DNA of 64,000 nucleotides from JADJXM01 sp937967285 (GTDB taxonomy: Bacteria > Acidobacteriota > Blastocatellia > RBC074): assembly GCA_050249535.1 (NCBI GenBank), contig JBFWQI010000006.1, forward strand, positions 62,001-126,000, given 5' to 3'. Positions within the stretch are counted from its first letter, which is position 1, and the number at the start of each line of letters is the position of its first letter. Below, one piece after another: positions 9,635 to 30,635 of this stretch. A program made the translations under genes and the position numbers. The notes beneath the pieces are model-generated. The model did not search any database. It saw nothing but the letters and a program-made list of their open reading frames with translations, and was not told where the DNA came from.

Positions 9635-10366
9635 ATGAGCTTAAGAAGTGCGGCGATACTGGTGATCGGCGATGAAATCCTGAGCGGCAAGACTGAGGAT
9701 CTGAATGCCCGTCTGCTGATCGGAGAGTTGCGCGAACTCGGCGTTTCGCTCAAACGGATCTGCGTCGTGCCTGACGAGGTTGACGATGTGGCGGCAACGA
9801 TCAGGGAGATGTCGCCGAAATTCGACTATGTCTTCACCTCTGGCGGCGTCGGCCCGACTCACGATGACGTGACGCTGGCCGGCATCGCGCGCGGATTCGA
9901 CCTGCCGATCGTCCGGCATCCCAAGCTCGAAGCGCTGATCCGCGGATACTTCGGCGACAGGACCGATGACTCTCACATGCTCATGGCCAATGTCCCGGAA
10001 GGCGCGGAGCTGATCGACGGACCCGATATCCGCTGGCCGATACTCTGCGTGCGCAATGTCTACATTCTGCCCGGCGTGCCGGAACATTTCCGCCGGAAAT
10101 TCCTGGCCATCCGCGAACGTTTCCGCGTCGCACCGTTCTTCAATCACGCGATCTTCACTCTCGAAGACGAATTCGATCTGGCCGACAACCTGAGGGCCGT
10201 CGCCGCCGAGCACCCGCTGGTGGCCATCGGCTCCTATCCCAACTTCTCGTCCGACGAGTACCGCGTCAAACTGACTCTGGAATCGAAAGACGCGGCAGCG
10301 CTGGACGCAGCCGTCAGCCGGCTGATGGACCTCCTCAACCGGGACAAGTTCGTCCGTGGTGAGTGA
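9635..10366 (+). CDS. CinA/MoaB-like molybdopterin-binding-fold protein (243 aa)
   Basis: N-terminal MoCF-biosynthesis (MoaB/Mog) fold: ILVIGDEILSGKTEDLNARL at the start and FTSGGVGPTHDDVT near residue 65, the signature of competence/damage-inducible protein A-like enzymes. It lacks the C-terminal CinA amidase domain, so it belongs to the short group related to the N-terminal part of CinA and to the MoaB-like part of eukaryotic FAD synthase. ATG 9635 is chosen; a TTG at 9587 overlaps the upstream stop but adds 16 unconserved residues. Confidence 0.85.
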   Translation: MSLRSAAILVIGDEILSGKTEDLNARLLIGELRELGVSLKRICVVPDEVDDVAATIREMSPKFDYVFTSGGVGPTHDDVTLAGIARGFDLPIVRHPKLEALIRGYFGDRTDDSHMLMANVPEGAELIDGPDIRWPILCVRNVYILPGVPEHFRRKFLAIRERFRVAPFFNHAIFTLEDEFDLADNLRAVAAEHPLVAIGSYPNFSSDEYRVKLTLESKDAAALDAAVSRLMDLLNRDKFVRGE

Positions 10367-10397
10367 GATTTAAATCGGAAAAGTCACGAAGGGATTC

Positions 10398-10437
10398 AAC
10401 CGCAAAGGCTACCTTCGCGGCCTTTGCGGTTTTCCCT
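10398..10437. terminator. Bidirectional hairpin terminator
   Basis: AACCGCAAAGGC (10398-10409) pairs perfectly with GCCTTTGCGGTT (10420-10431) and is followed by a short T run. It lies between the convergent CinA-like and enoyl-CoA hydratase genes. Confidence 0.7.
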
Positions 10438-11185
10438 ACCCTTTAGATTTCAAGCGTTCCAGATACTTTTGGACCTCTTGTTTATGCTCGTCGGAATGCA
10501 GGCGGATCTGGATCGCCTTGTACATCCGGTCGAAAGCGTCTGAAGTCCCCAGGTCGATCAGATCGCGGCTCAGGCGTTTGGTCTCGAACAGCGCTTCGCG
10601 CGGTCGGGCGGCCAGCTTTTCGGCCATTTCAAGCGTCTTCTCCGCCAGTTCTTCTTCCTGATAGAGGTGATTGACCAGTCCGATCCGGTAAGCCTCCGCG
10701 GCGTCGATGACGTCTCCGGTCATGGCCAGCTCCTTGGCGCGGCTCAGGCCGATGATCTTATATAAAGGATACATGATCTGCGTGATGCCGAGCAGGACCT
10801 CAGTCTGTGCGAATCCGGCCTGCGGAGAGGCGAGGCGGATGTCGCAGAACGCAGCCAGGTCGAAGCCTCCGGCGATGGCCGGCCCGTTGATCGACGCGAT
10901 GACCGGTTGCCGCAGAGTGTAGATCTGTCTGAAGAGCTCGAACAGGGAGCGCATGTATTCCGACTTCCCCTCGGCATCGAGCGAGATCAGGTGATTCAGG
11001 TCGAGGCCCGCGCAGAAGGCTTTTCCGGCCCCGCCGATAACGACGACGCTGACGGATTCGTCCCCGGCCGCCTCGTTCAGCGCATCGCTCAGACAGCCGA
11101 TCAGATCCGGATGGAGCGAATTGCGCTTCTCGGGCCGGTTGAGAGTGAGCATCCTGATACCATTACGTTTTTCAATGATGAGCAT
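10436..11185 (-). CDS. Enoyl-CoA hydratase/isomerase (crotonase) family protein (249 aa)
   Basis: Crotonase-fold protein of normal length. The CoA/oxyanion segments are visible as GGAGKAFCAGLDL (about residues 50-62) and INGPAIAGGFDLAAFCDIRL (about 95-114). The second segment has the second oxyanion-hole glycine but not the paired Glu residues of classic enoyl-CoA hydratase at the usual positions. A hydrolase or isomerase role is therefore equally possible. It is monocistronic and divergent from hisS. Confidence 0.88.
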   Translation of the reverse strand: MLIIEKRNGIRMLTLNRPEKRNSLHPDLIGCLSDALNEAAGDESVSVVVIGGAGKAFCAGLDLNHLISLDAEGKSEYMRSLFELFRQIYTLRQPVIASINGPAIAGGFDLAAFCDIRLASPQAGFAQTEVLLGITQIMYPLYKIIGLSRAKELAMTGDVIDAAEAYRIGLVNHLYQEEELAEKTLEMAEKLAARPREALFETKRLSRDLIDLGTSDAFDRMYKAIQIRLHSDEHKQEVQKYLERLKSKG

Positions 11186-11238
11186 AAATAATTCCTATCG
11201 TATCAAAAGAGGTTATTTGGCCTGCCCGCGAGCTATGG

Positions 11239-11244
11239 TAGAAT
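11239..11244 (+). promoter_or_regulatory. Possible -10 element upstream of hisS
   Basis: TAGAAT (5/6 to TATAAT) lies 117 bp before the hisS start, with only a weak TTTGGC at -35 spacing. Low-confidence promoter call. Confidence 0.25.
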
Positions 11245-11360
11245 GCGCGGTTCAACCCGGCAGACGTCGGTCTGTCCGAGTGATCCCGTCACCAGCTTCC
11301 CGTAATGCCCGCAAAGCTGACAGACTGATGACAGGCAGATTCGATTGACGGATATACTTT

Positions 11361-12641
11361 ATGATTCAGACCGTAAGAGGGACAAGGGATATTCTACCGG
11401 CGGACATGCCGCTCTGGCATCGCGTCGAGGATGTGGCGCGCGAGGGTTTCCGCCGCTACGGCTTTCAGGAGATTCGAACGCCGATCTTCGAGAAGACTGA
11501 GCTTTTCGCCCGCGGAGTGGGCGAGGCGACCGACATCGTCCACAAGGAGATGTACACGTTCATCGACCGCGGTCGCGAAGACCGCGAGGGCGAATCGCTG
11601 ACTCTGCGGCCTGAGAACACGGCTTCAGTCGTTCGCGCCTACATTCAGCACCGGATGTACGCCGACAAATCGCCCGGCGAATCGACTAAGCTCTTCTACG
11701 TCGGCCCGATGTTCCGCCGCGAGCGCCCGCAGGCCGGGCGTTACCGGCAGTTCTATCAGATCGGCGTCGAGGTGCTCGGAACATCGGACGATCCGGCGAT
11801 CGAGGCCGAAGTGATCGAGATGCTCGACTGGTTTCTGAAAGAACTCAAGATCGCCAATACGACTCTGCTCATCAACTCGGTCGGCGAACCGGCCTCCCGC
11901 GCGGTCTACCTCGAAAAGCTCCGCGAGGCGCTCGAACCGAAACTGGACGCGTTATGCGGCGATTGCCGTCACCGGTACGAGACCAATGCGCTGAGGGTCT
12001 TCGACTGCAAGGTCGAGAGCTGTCAGGCGATCATCCTCGAGCTGCCGACGATCACCGACTGGCTGGACGACGATTCGCGCGAGCACTTCGAGCGGTTCAA
12101 GGCCCATCTCGATGCGCGCGGCATCTCGTACACCGTCAACCCGAGGATGGTCCGCGGGCTCGACTACTACACCCGAACCGCCTTCGAGATCGTGGCGCAC
12201 GACGGCCTCGGCGCGCAGAACACAATCGTCGGCGGCGGCCGATACGACGGGCTCTCGGAGACTCTCGGGGGACCTCCGACCAAGGGATTCGGTTTCGCGT
12301 TCGGGCTCGACCGAATGGTCATGGCGCTGCCCGAGGAAGAGGCCGCGCTGATCCGCGAAGCCGAGACGCCGGACGTTTACATCGTCTTCCTGGGTCAGGC
12401 AGCGCGTGAACACGCATTCGGCGTGGCCGGCGAACTGCGCCGCGGAGGTCTGGCGGTCGCAATGGAGTTCGAGGATCGCAAGATGAAGAAGGCGATGACC
12501 CAGGCCGCGAAATCGGGCGCACGCTACGCGCTGATCATCGGCGACGACGAGGTTTCGAGCGGGCTCTACGGCCTTAAGGAGCTCTCGACCGGCGAGCAGC
12601 AATCGCTCTCACTGGCCGGGATCATCGATAAATTGAAATAG
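11361..12641 (+). CDS. hisS: Histidyl-tRNA synthetase (426 aa)
   Basis: Class II aminoacyl-tRNA synthetase that charges tRNA-His. It begins TVRGTRDILP, has motif 2 FRRERPQAGRYRQFYQIG near residue 115, and the two histidine-specific signatures RGLDYYTRTAFE (about 262) and VGGGRYDGL (about 290). It ends in the anticodon-binding alpha/beta domain. Length is normal for the bacterial enzyme. It is paired with aspS downstream, a common bacterial arrangement, but the gap here is filled with four tandem repeats. Confidence 0.98.
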   Translation: MIQTVRGTRDILPADMPLWHRVEDVAREGFRRYGFQEIRTPIFEKTELFARGVGEATDIVHKEMYTFIDRGREDREGESLTLRPENTASVVRAYIQHRMYADKSPGESTKLFYVGPMFRRERPQAGRYRQFYQIGVEVLGTSDDPAIEAEVIEMLDWFLKELKIANTTLLINSVGEPASRAVYLEKLREALEPKLDALCGDCRHRYETNALRVFDCKVESCQAIILELPTITDWLDDDSREHFERFKAHLDARGISYTVNPRMVRGLDYYTRTAFEIVAHDGLGAQNTIVGGGRYDGLSETLGGPPTKGFGFAFGLDRMVMALPEEEAALIREAETPDVYIVFLGQAAREHAFGVAGELRRGGLAVAMEFEDRKMKKAMTQAAKSGARYALIIGDDEVSSGLYGLKELSTGEQQSLSLAGIIDKLK

Positions 12642-12642
12642 A

Positions 12643-13083
12643 GAATTTTATCCACTAAGGAACACGAAGAAGCACAAAGAGTTTTTAAATATCCAGCCTG
12701 AATACTTTGTGACCCTTCGTGTTCCTACTTGGACAAAACACTCAAAAAAAGAAGAATTTTATCCACTAAGGAGCACGAAGAAGCACAAAGAGATTTTAAA
12801 TATCCAGCCTGAATACTTTGTGATCCTTCGTGTTCCTACTTGGACAAAACACTCTAAAAAAAAGAATTTTATCCACTAAGGAGCACGAAGAAGCACAAAG
12901 AGATTTTAAATATCCAGCCTGAATACTTTGTGATCCTTCGTGTTCCTTCGTGGACAAATCACTAAAAAAAGAAGAATTTTATCCACTAATGAGCACGAAG
13001 AAGCACAAAGAGATTTTGAATATCCAGCCTGAATACTTTGTGATCCTTCGTGTTCCTTCGTGGACAAAACACTCTAAAAATTC
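12643..13083. repeat. Four tandem copies of a 110-bp palindromic unit between hisS and aspS
   Basis: The copies begin at 12643, 12754, 12864 and 12974, each at GAATTTTATCCACTAA. Within each unit the left arm (CACGAAGAAGCACAAAGAG) is complementary to the right arm (CTTTGTGATCCTTCGTGTTC) around an AATATCCAGCCTGAATA core. The array starts 1 nt after the hisS stop and ends 13 nt before aspS. Differences between copies are single substitutions or small indels. Confidence 0.95.
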
Positions 13084-13096
13084 GGGAAGTTAATCA

Positions 13097-14875
<1,779 letters not shown>

Positions 14876-14884
14876 AAAGTAACA

Positions 14885-14930
14885 TACCGCCTTCGCACGC
14901 GAGGCGCGTGCGCACCGTGCGAAGGCGGTA
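14885..14930. repeat. Palindrome with 14-bp arms between aspS and an OMP gene
   Basis: TACCGCCTTCGCAC (14885-14898) pairs perfectly with GTGCGAAGGCGGTA (14917-14930). The loop and inner arms, CGCACGCGAGGCGCGTGCGC, match the reverse complement of the repeat at 41655-41677. There is no T tract, so it is a dispersed repeat more than a classical terminator, though it separates convergent genes. Confidence 0.8.
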
Positions 14931-14937
14931 CTCCAGG

Positions 14938-15567
14938 CTACCATTTGAAAACAATCCCGCCTGCGACAAAGATGTTATGCTGCTTGTTCTCGATGAACCC
15001 CTGAGAGAACTTCGGCGTTCCGGTCACAAAATCCCTCACCTCGCCCCGGATGGCAAAGATCGGCAGGATGTTCAGATCGACCCCGCCGCCAAAATCGAAT
15101 GCCCAGGTCGTGTTCGCCCGGTCGCCCGTATTCGGAGAACCATCGATCAGAGTGTCGCTCTGCTTGAATCTGGCCAGGCCGACTCCGCCGACAGCATACG
15201 GCGAGATCCCCGCTCCGGGAATCAGTTTCAACTTCAGCCCCGGAGTGAAGAAGAGCGACGAGTATTTGTTCGGCAGGAGCAGGCTTGCGCCACGGACATC
15301 CGCCCCGGGAGCTCCCGTGATGGCCATCTCCCAGTAGACCGCGGCAAGCCCGCCGTCCAGAATCCGGTTGGCGTAGTTGAACTGGTAGGCGAGCGATCCG
15401 TCGAAGGCAGTCTTGATCGGTGCAAGGGAATCGATGCTCCGGTCCGTCGCCTTGATATGTCCGACGAGCACGGCGATCTCGTTCCCCTGTGCAAGTGCCG
15501 GGACAGAAACTGTTCCAGCCAGAATGATCGTCGCCAGTGAAATCAGCAAGATATTCTTCTTTCCCAT
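14938..15567 (-). CDS. Small outer-membrane beta-barrel protein (209 aa)
   Basis: Begins with a clear signal peptide (MGKKNILLISLATIILAG, then TVSVPALA-QG) and continues with short amphipathic beta strands alternating with glycine-rich turns (for example ISPYAVGGVGLARF and WAFDFGGGVDLNIL). It finishes with an aromatic/hydrophobic strand ending FVAGGIVFKW, as expected of an OmpA-like or OmpW-like 8-stranded barrel inserted by BAM. The start at 15567 has AGGAGAA upstream. A longer reading to 16005 is overlap with the SDR gene. Specific function unknown. Confidence 0.85.
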   Translation of the reverse strand: MGKKNILLISLATIILAGTVSVPALAQGNEIAVLVGHIKATDRSIDSLAPIKTAFDGSLAYQFNYANRILDGGLAAVYWEMAITGAPGADVRGASLLLPNKYSSLFFTPGLKLKLIPGAGISPYAVGGVGLARFKQSDTLIDGSPNTGDRANTTWAFDFGGGVDLNILPIFAIRGEVRDFVTGTPKFSQGFIENKQHNIFVAGGIVFKW

Positions 15568-15622
15568 AATCCATTCTCCTGTTGAAGTAACCTTGAAATC
15601 GTTGCGGTGCGCTGCTGGCAGT

Positions 15623-16399
15623 TCACAGTGGAGGAGCGAACCTCCCGTCAGCCGCGGTCCATCCTCCATCGACGAAGAGGACCGAACCTGTGACATAACT
15701 CGATGCCGCGGAACTGAGGTAGACGACGGCGCCGACCATCTCACCCGGGCTGGCCCATCTTCTGAGGATGTTCTTGTCGGCGTAAGCCCCGTACCACTCG
15801 GGCCGGTCCTTGATCGGGCGGGTGAGCGGAGTCTCGACCACGCCGGGCGCGATCGCGTTGACCCGCACGCCTTTCTGGCCCAGTTCGGCCGCGAGAGTCC
15901 TGACCAGCTGAACGATCCCCGACTTGGTTGCGGCGTAAACTCCCTGCCCCGGTTCGACGACCTGCGATCGGATCGAGGAGAAGACGATGATGCTGCCACC
16001 GCCATGGTCCGCCATCAGCCTGCCGGATTCCCTGAGCACTGCGAATGTTCCGCGCAGGTTGACGGTAACCACCCGGTCGAACTCCTCGTCAGAATAGTCC
16101 GTCAGAGGCTTGCGGACGTTGATCGCCGGGGTCAGCACGACGATGTCCAGCCGTCCGCGCTCCTCGACCACTGATTCCAGCAGACTGCGGATCTCATCCG
16201 TCCGCGAGACGTCAACCGTTCGGGCCACGGACCCGGTCATCCCGGCCGTCTCTTCTGCCGCATCCTTATTGATATCCGCGCAGACGACGAATGCTCCGAA
16301 AGCCGCCAGACCGAGAGCCGACTCACGGCCGATGCCCGATCCGGCGCCTATCACCACGGCCGTCTTGCCGTCGAGTTGAAATATTGAAGAGTAATTCAT
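15623..16399 (-). CDS. SDR-family oxidoreductase (258 aa)
   Basis: Classical short-chain dehydrogenase/reductase. It has the NAD(P)-binding GAGSGIG near residue 18, an acidic residue after beta-2 (CADIN, favouring NAD), and the catalytic Ser-Tyr-Lys: SS..., then VYAATKSG. It is followed by APGVVETPLTRP and the C-terminal SSYVTGSVLFVDGGWTA. It lies upstream of a small barrel gene and downstream of a symporter and an M20 hydrolase on the same strand. The group could take up and modify an N-acyl amino acid or sugar acid, which is inference only. Confidence 0.93.
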   Translation of the reverse strand: MNYSSIFQLDGKTAVVIGAGSGIGRESALGLAAFGAFVVCADINKDAAEETAGMTGSVARTVDVSRTDEIRSLLESVVEERGRLDIVVLTPAINVRKPLTDYSDEEFDRVVTVNLRGTFAVLRESGRLMADHGGGSIIVFSSIRSQVVEPGQGVYAATKSGIVQLVRTLAAELGQKGVRVNAIAPGVVETPLTRPIKDRPEWYGAYADKNILRRWASPGEMVGAVVYLSSAASSYVTGSVLFVDGGWTAADGRFAPPL

Positions 16400-16413
16400 A
16401 TGTAATCCTGATC

Positions 16414-16545
16414 AGGTCGCTATATTTGCGGTGTTGTACCCGGTCGCTATCGCTCCCGGTGCCGTACCATGCGGTGTTGTACCGCGCTGTGCCGTACCAC
16501 GCGGTGCCGTACCACGCTGTGCTGTATCCGGTCGCTAACGCTTAC
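16414..16545. repeat. CGGTCGCTA-type tandem/palindromic repeat
   Basis: Contains CCCGGTCGCTATCGCTCCCG followed by about 20-bp near-tandem units of the type GTGCCGTACCACGCG, and closes with CGGTCGCTAACGCTTACCGT. The opening block is nearly identical to that at 48720-48750. The right edge encodes the last residues (YGKR) and the stop of the symporter gene. Confidence 0.8.
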
Positions 16546-17932
16546 CGTACTGCACTGCGATCATCGCGGCGAGACCGGAGAGCGTTCCCCAGATGAGCGA
16601 TGGTATGGTGTAGTATCCCGCACCGCTCGACAGGCGGTCCAGCAGAAATGTGACGCCGACCGAGACGCACATCGCCACCAGGCAGGCGCGCGCGCCGACC
16701 CGTCGAGTATACAACCCTGCCAGAATCGGCAGCAGCAGCGCCGCCGAGAGCAGAGTATAGAAGATCGTCAGCGCCGAGATGACAGTCTCGAAGAGAATCC
16801 CCAGCAGGGCGCCGATCACGCCGCAGACGACAGCCGTCACGCGGACGACTCGCATCAGAGCGCGATCGTCGGCCTGCGGGTTGATCCATGTCTGGTAGAG
16901 GTCGCGACTGAGCGAGGTGCTGAGCATGAAGAGCACCGCATCGGCCGTACTGACCTCTGCCGCGAAGATCGCGCCGAGAAGCAATCCCCCAAGCCAGACC
17001 GGCATAGAGTTCATCAGGAGAGTCGGCAGCGCCAGCTCGCGATTGGCGAGATCCGGAAACTCCGCGTGCGCGATGACTCCGAGCAGTGCCGGGACCAGCG
17101 CGAAGACCAGCAACGCCGCCGCATTGAGAGCCACTCCACGCCTGACGGCTCCGGCATCCCGTGCCCCGAAGATCTTCTGCAACAGGCCTGGTGAGACGAT
17201 GAAGGACGGCACCAGCAGCACCAGGTACTTCCAGATTCCCGGACCGCCGATCCCGACGAAACTCGTGAAAGCCTCAGGATTCCCGGCCTTCTCCATAACC
17301 CTGATCATGTAGAACGATTCGGTTATTCGGCCGGCGTTCCACAGAAATACGATGGCAAGTCCGAATCCGACAAGTTTGACGATCAGTTGCAACGCATTGA
17401 CGCGCGCCGTCCCGAAGAGCCCTCCGGCAGTGAAATAGATCGTCGCCACAGCCGCGCCGATCAGGCATCCGACGGGCTTGCTCAATCCGGCCGTGACGTT
17501 GAGTATCCAGGCGATGGCGATCAACTGACCCGCCAGAATCGAGAGCGTCCCGAACCAGAGCAGCACCGCCGCCACCGATCGGACGGCCCGGCTGAATCTG
17601 AACTCGAGATAATCGCCGACGGTGTAGAGGTTGTGATCACTCGCCACCTGCCAGATCCGCGGGCCGACCGTGAATGCGAGGATCAGCGAACCGATTCCCG
17701 CCGAGCCGACCCACCACCACGCCGACATCCCGTCGCGAAACCCGAGGCCGGTCGCTCCGACCGTCGAGCCGGCGCCGATATTCGCCGCCAGCAGAGTCGA
17801 GAAGAGCAGTCCGGTACTGAGCCCTCTGCCGGCCACGAACAGATCGCCCGCCCCGCTCACTTTCCGCGAGACCCACGCTCCGACCGCGATCATCAGCACC
17901 GCGTACGCAATCAGTATCAGCAGATAGGTCAT
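16535..17932 (-). CDS. Sodium:solute symporter family protein (465 aa)
   Basis: Multi-spanning inner-membrane transporter of the SSS family (Na+-coupled uptake; PutP/PanF/SGLT fold). The N-terminus AYAVLMIAVGAWVSRKVSGA and the following TLLAANIGAGSTVGATGLGF with GSAGIGSLILAF are the family's diagnostic TM1-TM3 region. About a dozen hydrophobic segments follow. It ends within a dispersed repeat. It starts 4 bp after the M20 peptidase gene, so the two are clearly co-transcribed, suggesting import of a substrate that the hydrolase acts on, or of its product. Confidence 0.93.
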   Translation of the reverse strand: MTYLLILIAYAVLMIAVGAWVSRKVSGAGDLFVAGRGLSTGLLFSTLLAANIGAGSTVGATGLGFRDGMSAWWWVGSAGIGSLILAFTVGPRIWQVASDHNLYTVGDYLEFRFSRAVRSVAAVLLWFGTLSILAGQLIAIAWILNVTAGLSKPVGCLIGAAVATIYFTAGGLFGTARVNALQLIVKLVGFGLAIVFLWNAGRITESFYMIRVMEKAGNPEAFTSFVGIGGPGIWKYLVLLVPSFIVSPGLLQKIFGARDAGAVRRGVALNAAALLVFALVPALLGVIAHAEFPDLANRELALPTLLMNSMPVWLGGLLLGAIFAAEVSTADAVLFMLSTSLSRDLYQTWINPQADDRALMRVVRVTAVVCGVIGALLGILFETVISALTIFYTLLSAALLLPILAGLYTRRVGARACLVAMCVSVGVTFLLDRLSSGAGYYTIPSLIWGTLSGLAAMIAVQYGKR

Positions 17933-17936
17933 ATGA

Positions 17937-19211
<1,275 letters not shown>

Positions 19212-19300
19212 AAGCGCAAGAAATTCGTCGGATTGTACCAGATCGGCGGCCCGGCGTCAGTCGTGATCAAATCCGACAATTCAGGTAGAATGATTGAATT

Positions 19301-23103
<3,803 letters not shown>

Positions 23104-23137
23104 GATGATTTCTCCTGAACTAGCATTAAACACCGGA

Positions 23138-23364
23138 GGATTTAAACGCCAAGGCGCCAAGAAGATTTAAACGCCAAGGCGCCAAGACTGCCAAGGTTCT
23201 TGATGGATGAAATGATTGTGGTTTCCTCCAATTCGGTGCAAGCCGAACTGGAAATACTCAGATAATGATATCCTTAAAATACTTGGCAGTCTTGGCGCCT
23301 TGGCGTTTAAATCTGCTTGGCGCCTTGGCGTCTAAATTGTCTTGGCGACTTGGCGGTTAAATCC
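23138..23364. repeat. CGCCAAGG-type palindromic repeat, doubled arms
   Basis: TTTAAACGCCAAGGCGCCAA is repeated twice on the left and mirrored by TTGGCGCCTTGGCGTTTAAA words on the right, three times with variation (a final TTGGCGACTTGGCGGTTAAA). The unique core is about 100 bp. It lies between the amidohydrolase start and the pta stop. Confidence 0.9.
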
Positions 23365-23372
23365 CCCAGCGG

Positions 23373-24383
<1,011 letters not shown>

Positions 24384-24392
24384 TGACTCCCG

Positions 24393-25013
24393 TTATTCCT
24401 TTGCTGTGTCTTTTCGATTCCTGCGCCGGTAAAAATAGACGGCCAGAGTGATCCCGATCGCCGACAGGATGAAGATCGTGGCGACCGTGCTGTAGACTTC
24501 GAGATAATGCGCCACGGTTCGCCAGTTGCTGGCGAAGATTTTACCGAGGTAGAGGAGCATGGCGTTCCATGCCGTCGCGCTGATCGCGCAGAGCAGCGTC
24601 GTCACCGCCAGATTCATCCGTGACATCCCGGCGAAGAACGAGACGATCGCGCGCGTCCCGGCCAGAAACCGGTTGGCTATGATCACGCCGTACCCGTAAC
24701 GCCTGAAGAGCGATTCGACCTGTTCCAGCGCGCCCAGCGGCAGGTAGCGCCCGAAGCGCGTCTCGATGAAATGCCGGTCGAAATAGCGGCCCAGCCAGTA
24801 GGCCGTCATAAACCCGAGCGTGCCGCCCAGTGAAGCGAAGAAGAGCGCCGGGATGAAATCGACCGTCCCGAGCCCGATCAGGGTGCCGGTGAAGACCAGC
24901 GCCACATCGCTCGGCGAGGGCGGAAACACGTTCTCGATGTACGCGATCGCGAACATCAGAGCCAGCACTCCCGCGGGAGGCAATTCCTGCAACCAGACGA
25001 TCAGTTGTTCCAT
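24393..25013 (-). CDS. DedA-family membrane protein (VTT domain, 206 aa)
   Basis: Inner-membrane protein of the DedA/SNARE-associated (VTT) family, implicated in lipid scrambling (undecaprenyl-phosphate or phosphatidylethanolamine flipping) and envelope homeostasis. Features include FAIAYIENVFPPSPSDVALV near the N-terminus, the half-helix plus YWLGRYF, and the conserved NRFLAGTRAIVSFFAGMSRM segment with its functional arginine. It ends with a basic cytoplasmic tail. It is separated from pta by 9 bp and from the HD protein gene by 20 bp, so the three likely form one operon. Confidence 0.93.
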   Translation of the reverse strand: MEQLIVWLQELPPAGVLALMFAIAYIENVFPPSPSDVALVFTGTLIGLGTVDFIPALFFASLGGTLGFMTAYWLGRYFDRHFIETRFGRYLPLGALEQVESLFRRYGYGVIIANRFLAGTRAIVSFFAGMSRMNLAVTTLLCAISATAWNAMLLYLGKIFASNWRTVAHYLEVYSTVATIFILSAIGITLAVYFYRRRNRKDTAKE

Positions 25014-25033
25014 CAGCGTCCCGTCGCCCGCAT

Positions 25034-25615
25034 TCAGCTCTTTCGCTGCGCGCCGCGACGCTCTTTCAATTCCTCTGCCAGATCGCTCACCAGATCGCCC
25101 AGCCCGAGGCCGGAGAGATCCGAAGTCGACCAGAATTCATCCAGCCCCAGCGCGCCGCCCTTCTCGTACTCCAGCGCCTGCAGCAGCAGATCCAGCTTGT
25201 CGGCCGCCTTGACCAGACGGGCTTCCAGGCTCTCGCGATGCTCGTACTCAGTCCAGAGCTCCAGATACTGCCCGTCGAGCATCTCACCCGCCGCGCGCGC
25301 GTCGGCCGCATTGAGCGCTCCCGGATCGAAATACCTCTTGATCGTATTCGGCAGATCGCCCGTTCGCGCTTCGGTCAGATCGTGAAGCAACGCCATCCTG
25401 AGCACCTTCCCGACATCGACCCTCATCCCGCGTTCGATCGCGCGATCGGCCAGCAGCATGGCCGTAAACGCCACACCGAAGCTGTGGTCCCCGACCGATT
25501 CCACATCCCGCACGCCGCGCAGCAGCCAGCCCATCCGCGGAACGGACTTGAGCCTGACCATCTCGCTGCACAGATCGATCAGTTTTTTCGAATCTCTCAA
25601 CCTCTCCCCCTTCAA
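25034..25615 (-). CDS. HD-domain phosphohydrolase, YfbR/HDDC2-like (193 aa)
   Basis: Metal-dependent phosphohydrolase of the HD superfamily. Ligands are visible: VGDHSFGVAF (His), MALLHDLTEARTGDLPN (His-Asp plus the conserved Glu), and AADKLDLLLQALEY (final Asp). This pattern and length match 5'-deoxynucleotidase YfbR and HDDC2 proteins, which remove phosphate from deoxynucleoside monophosphates. It is the first gene of the group running to pta. Substrate preference is inferred from the family. Confidence 0.85.
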   Translation of the reverse strand: MKGERLRDSKKLIDLCSEMVRLKSVPRMGWLLRGVRDVESVGDHSFGVAFTAMLLADRAIERGMRVDVGKVLRMALLHDLTEARTGDLPNTIKRYFDPGALNAADARAAGEMLDGQYLELWTEYEHRESLEARLVKAADKLDLLLQALEYEKGGALGLDEFWSTSDLSGLGLGDLVSDLAEELKERRGAQRKS

Positions 25616-25748
25616 CTCGACAAGCTATCGGGTTTCACCCCTTCCGTCAACCGGGACTTTCCCGGCAAGACGAACGCCCCGCATTCATGCTATATTTTTC
25701 GTCTTTGACGCTTGAGTTTGCAGCGAATTGCATCTTTTTCAGGTTTTT

Positions 25749-27097
<1,349 letters not shown>

Positions 27098-27101
<4 letters not shown>

Positions 27102-27637
27102 TCAGAACGCTCATCCCATTGGCCATCCTCGGAGCTTTCAGCCTCGGGCTGCTCGCTCTCATCCTGCTCGCTACCGCATCGAAATACCGCAGCGAAGCAG
27201 GACTACCCCGCGGCCGCATCATCTACAACGACGCCGCCGGCCTAGCCCGTGGCGAACTCTACTCCAAAAAGTACGGCCTCAAGGGAAAACCCGATTACCT
27301 CGTCAAGGAGATTTACGGCACCGTCATCCCGGTCGAGGTCAAATCCCGCAACCTGCCTCCGAACGGCGAACCCTATCCCTCTCACATCTACCAGCTCGCC
27401 GCATACTTCATATTAATAGAAGAAGAGCTCGGCAAACGCCCGCCCTACGGTCTGATCCGATACAACGACGAAACGATCGAGGTCGATAACACTCCCGAAC
27501 TGCGCGAAGACGTCCTCGAACTGATGGAGGAGATGCGCGACTGCCTGGATGACGACTACGCTGAACGCTCGCACAAGCAGAAAGGCAGATGCATCAACTG
27601 CTCGATGGCTCACGCCTGTGATCAGAGGCTGAGTTAA
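27098..27637 (+). CDS. C-terminal half of a membrane Cas4-like (PD-(D/E)XK) nuclease, split gene B (179 aa)
   Basis: Begins with a transmembrane helix (LAILGAFSLGLLALILLATA), then LYSKKYGLKGKPDYLV and VIPVEVKSR. These give the D-x(n)-E-x-K active site of the PD-(D/E)XK fold. YPSHIYQLAAYFILIEEELG provides the downstream Q-x3-Y motif, and GRCINCSMAHACDQ the last three cysteines of a Cas4-type 4Fe-4S site; the first cysteine is in the upstream gene. The ATGA overlap suggests coupled translation and an obligate pair. Databases usually call such proteins Dna2/Cas4-domain proteins; their biological role is not known to me. The stop lies next to an AGTAGGC heptamer repeat. Confidence 0.85.
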
Positions 27638-27638
27638 A

Positions 27639-30556
<2,918 letters not shown>

Positions 30557-30635
30557 TTTTTCCCTATGGTTCGCCCGAACTGTAATTGGGGATGGGTATC
30601 TTCACCTGCTCCGGAAATATCCGTCAATCGCCGGG

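Noticed and set aside
12643..13083. Tandem 110-bp repeats considered as a CRISPR array
   Set aside because: There are no variable spacers: the whole unit is conserved, internally palindromic and too long. No cas genes adjoin.
14938..16005. 355-codon reading of the outer-membrane-barrel gene
   Set aside because: The extra N-terminal part is the SDR gene read in another frame; the signal peptide and SD support the start at 15567.
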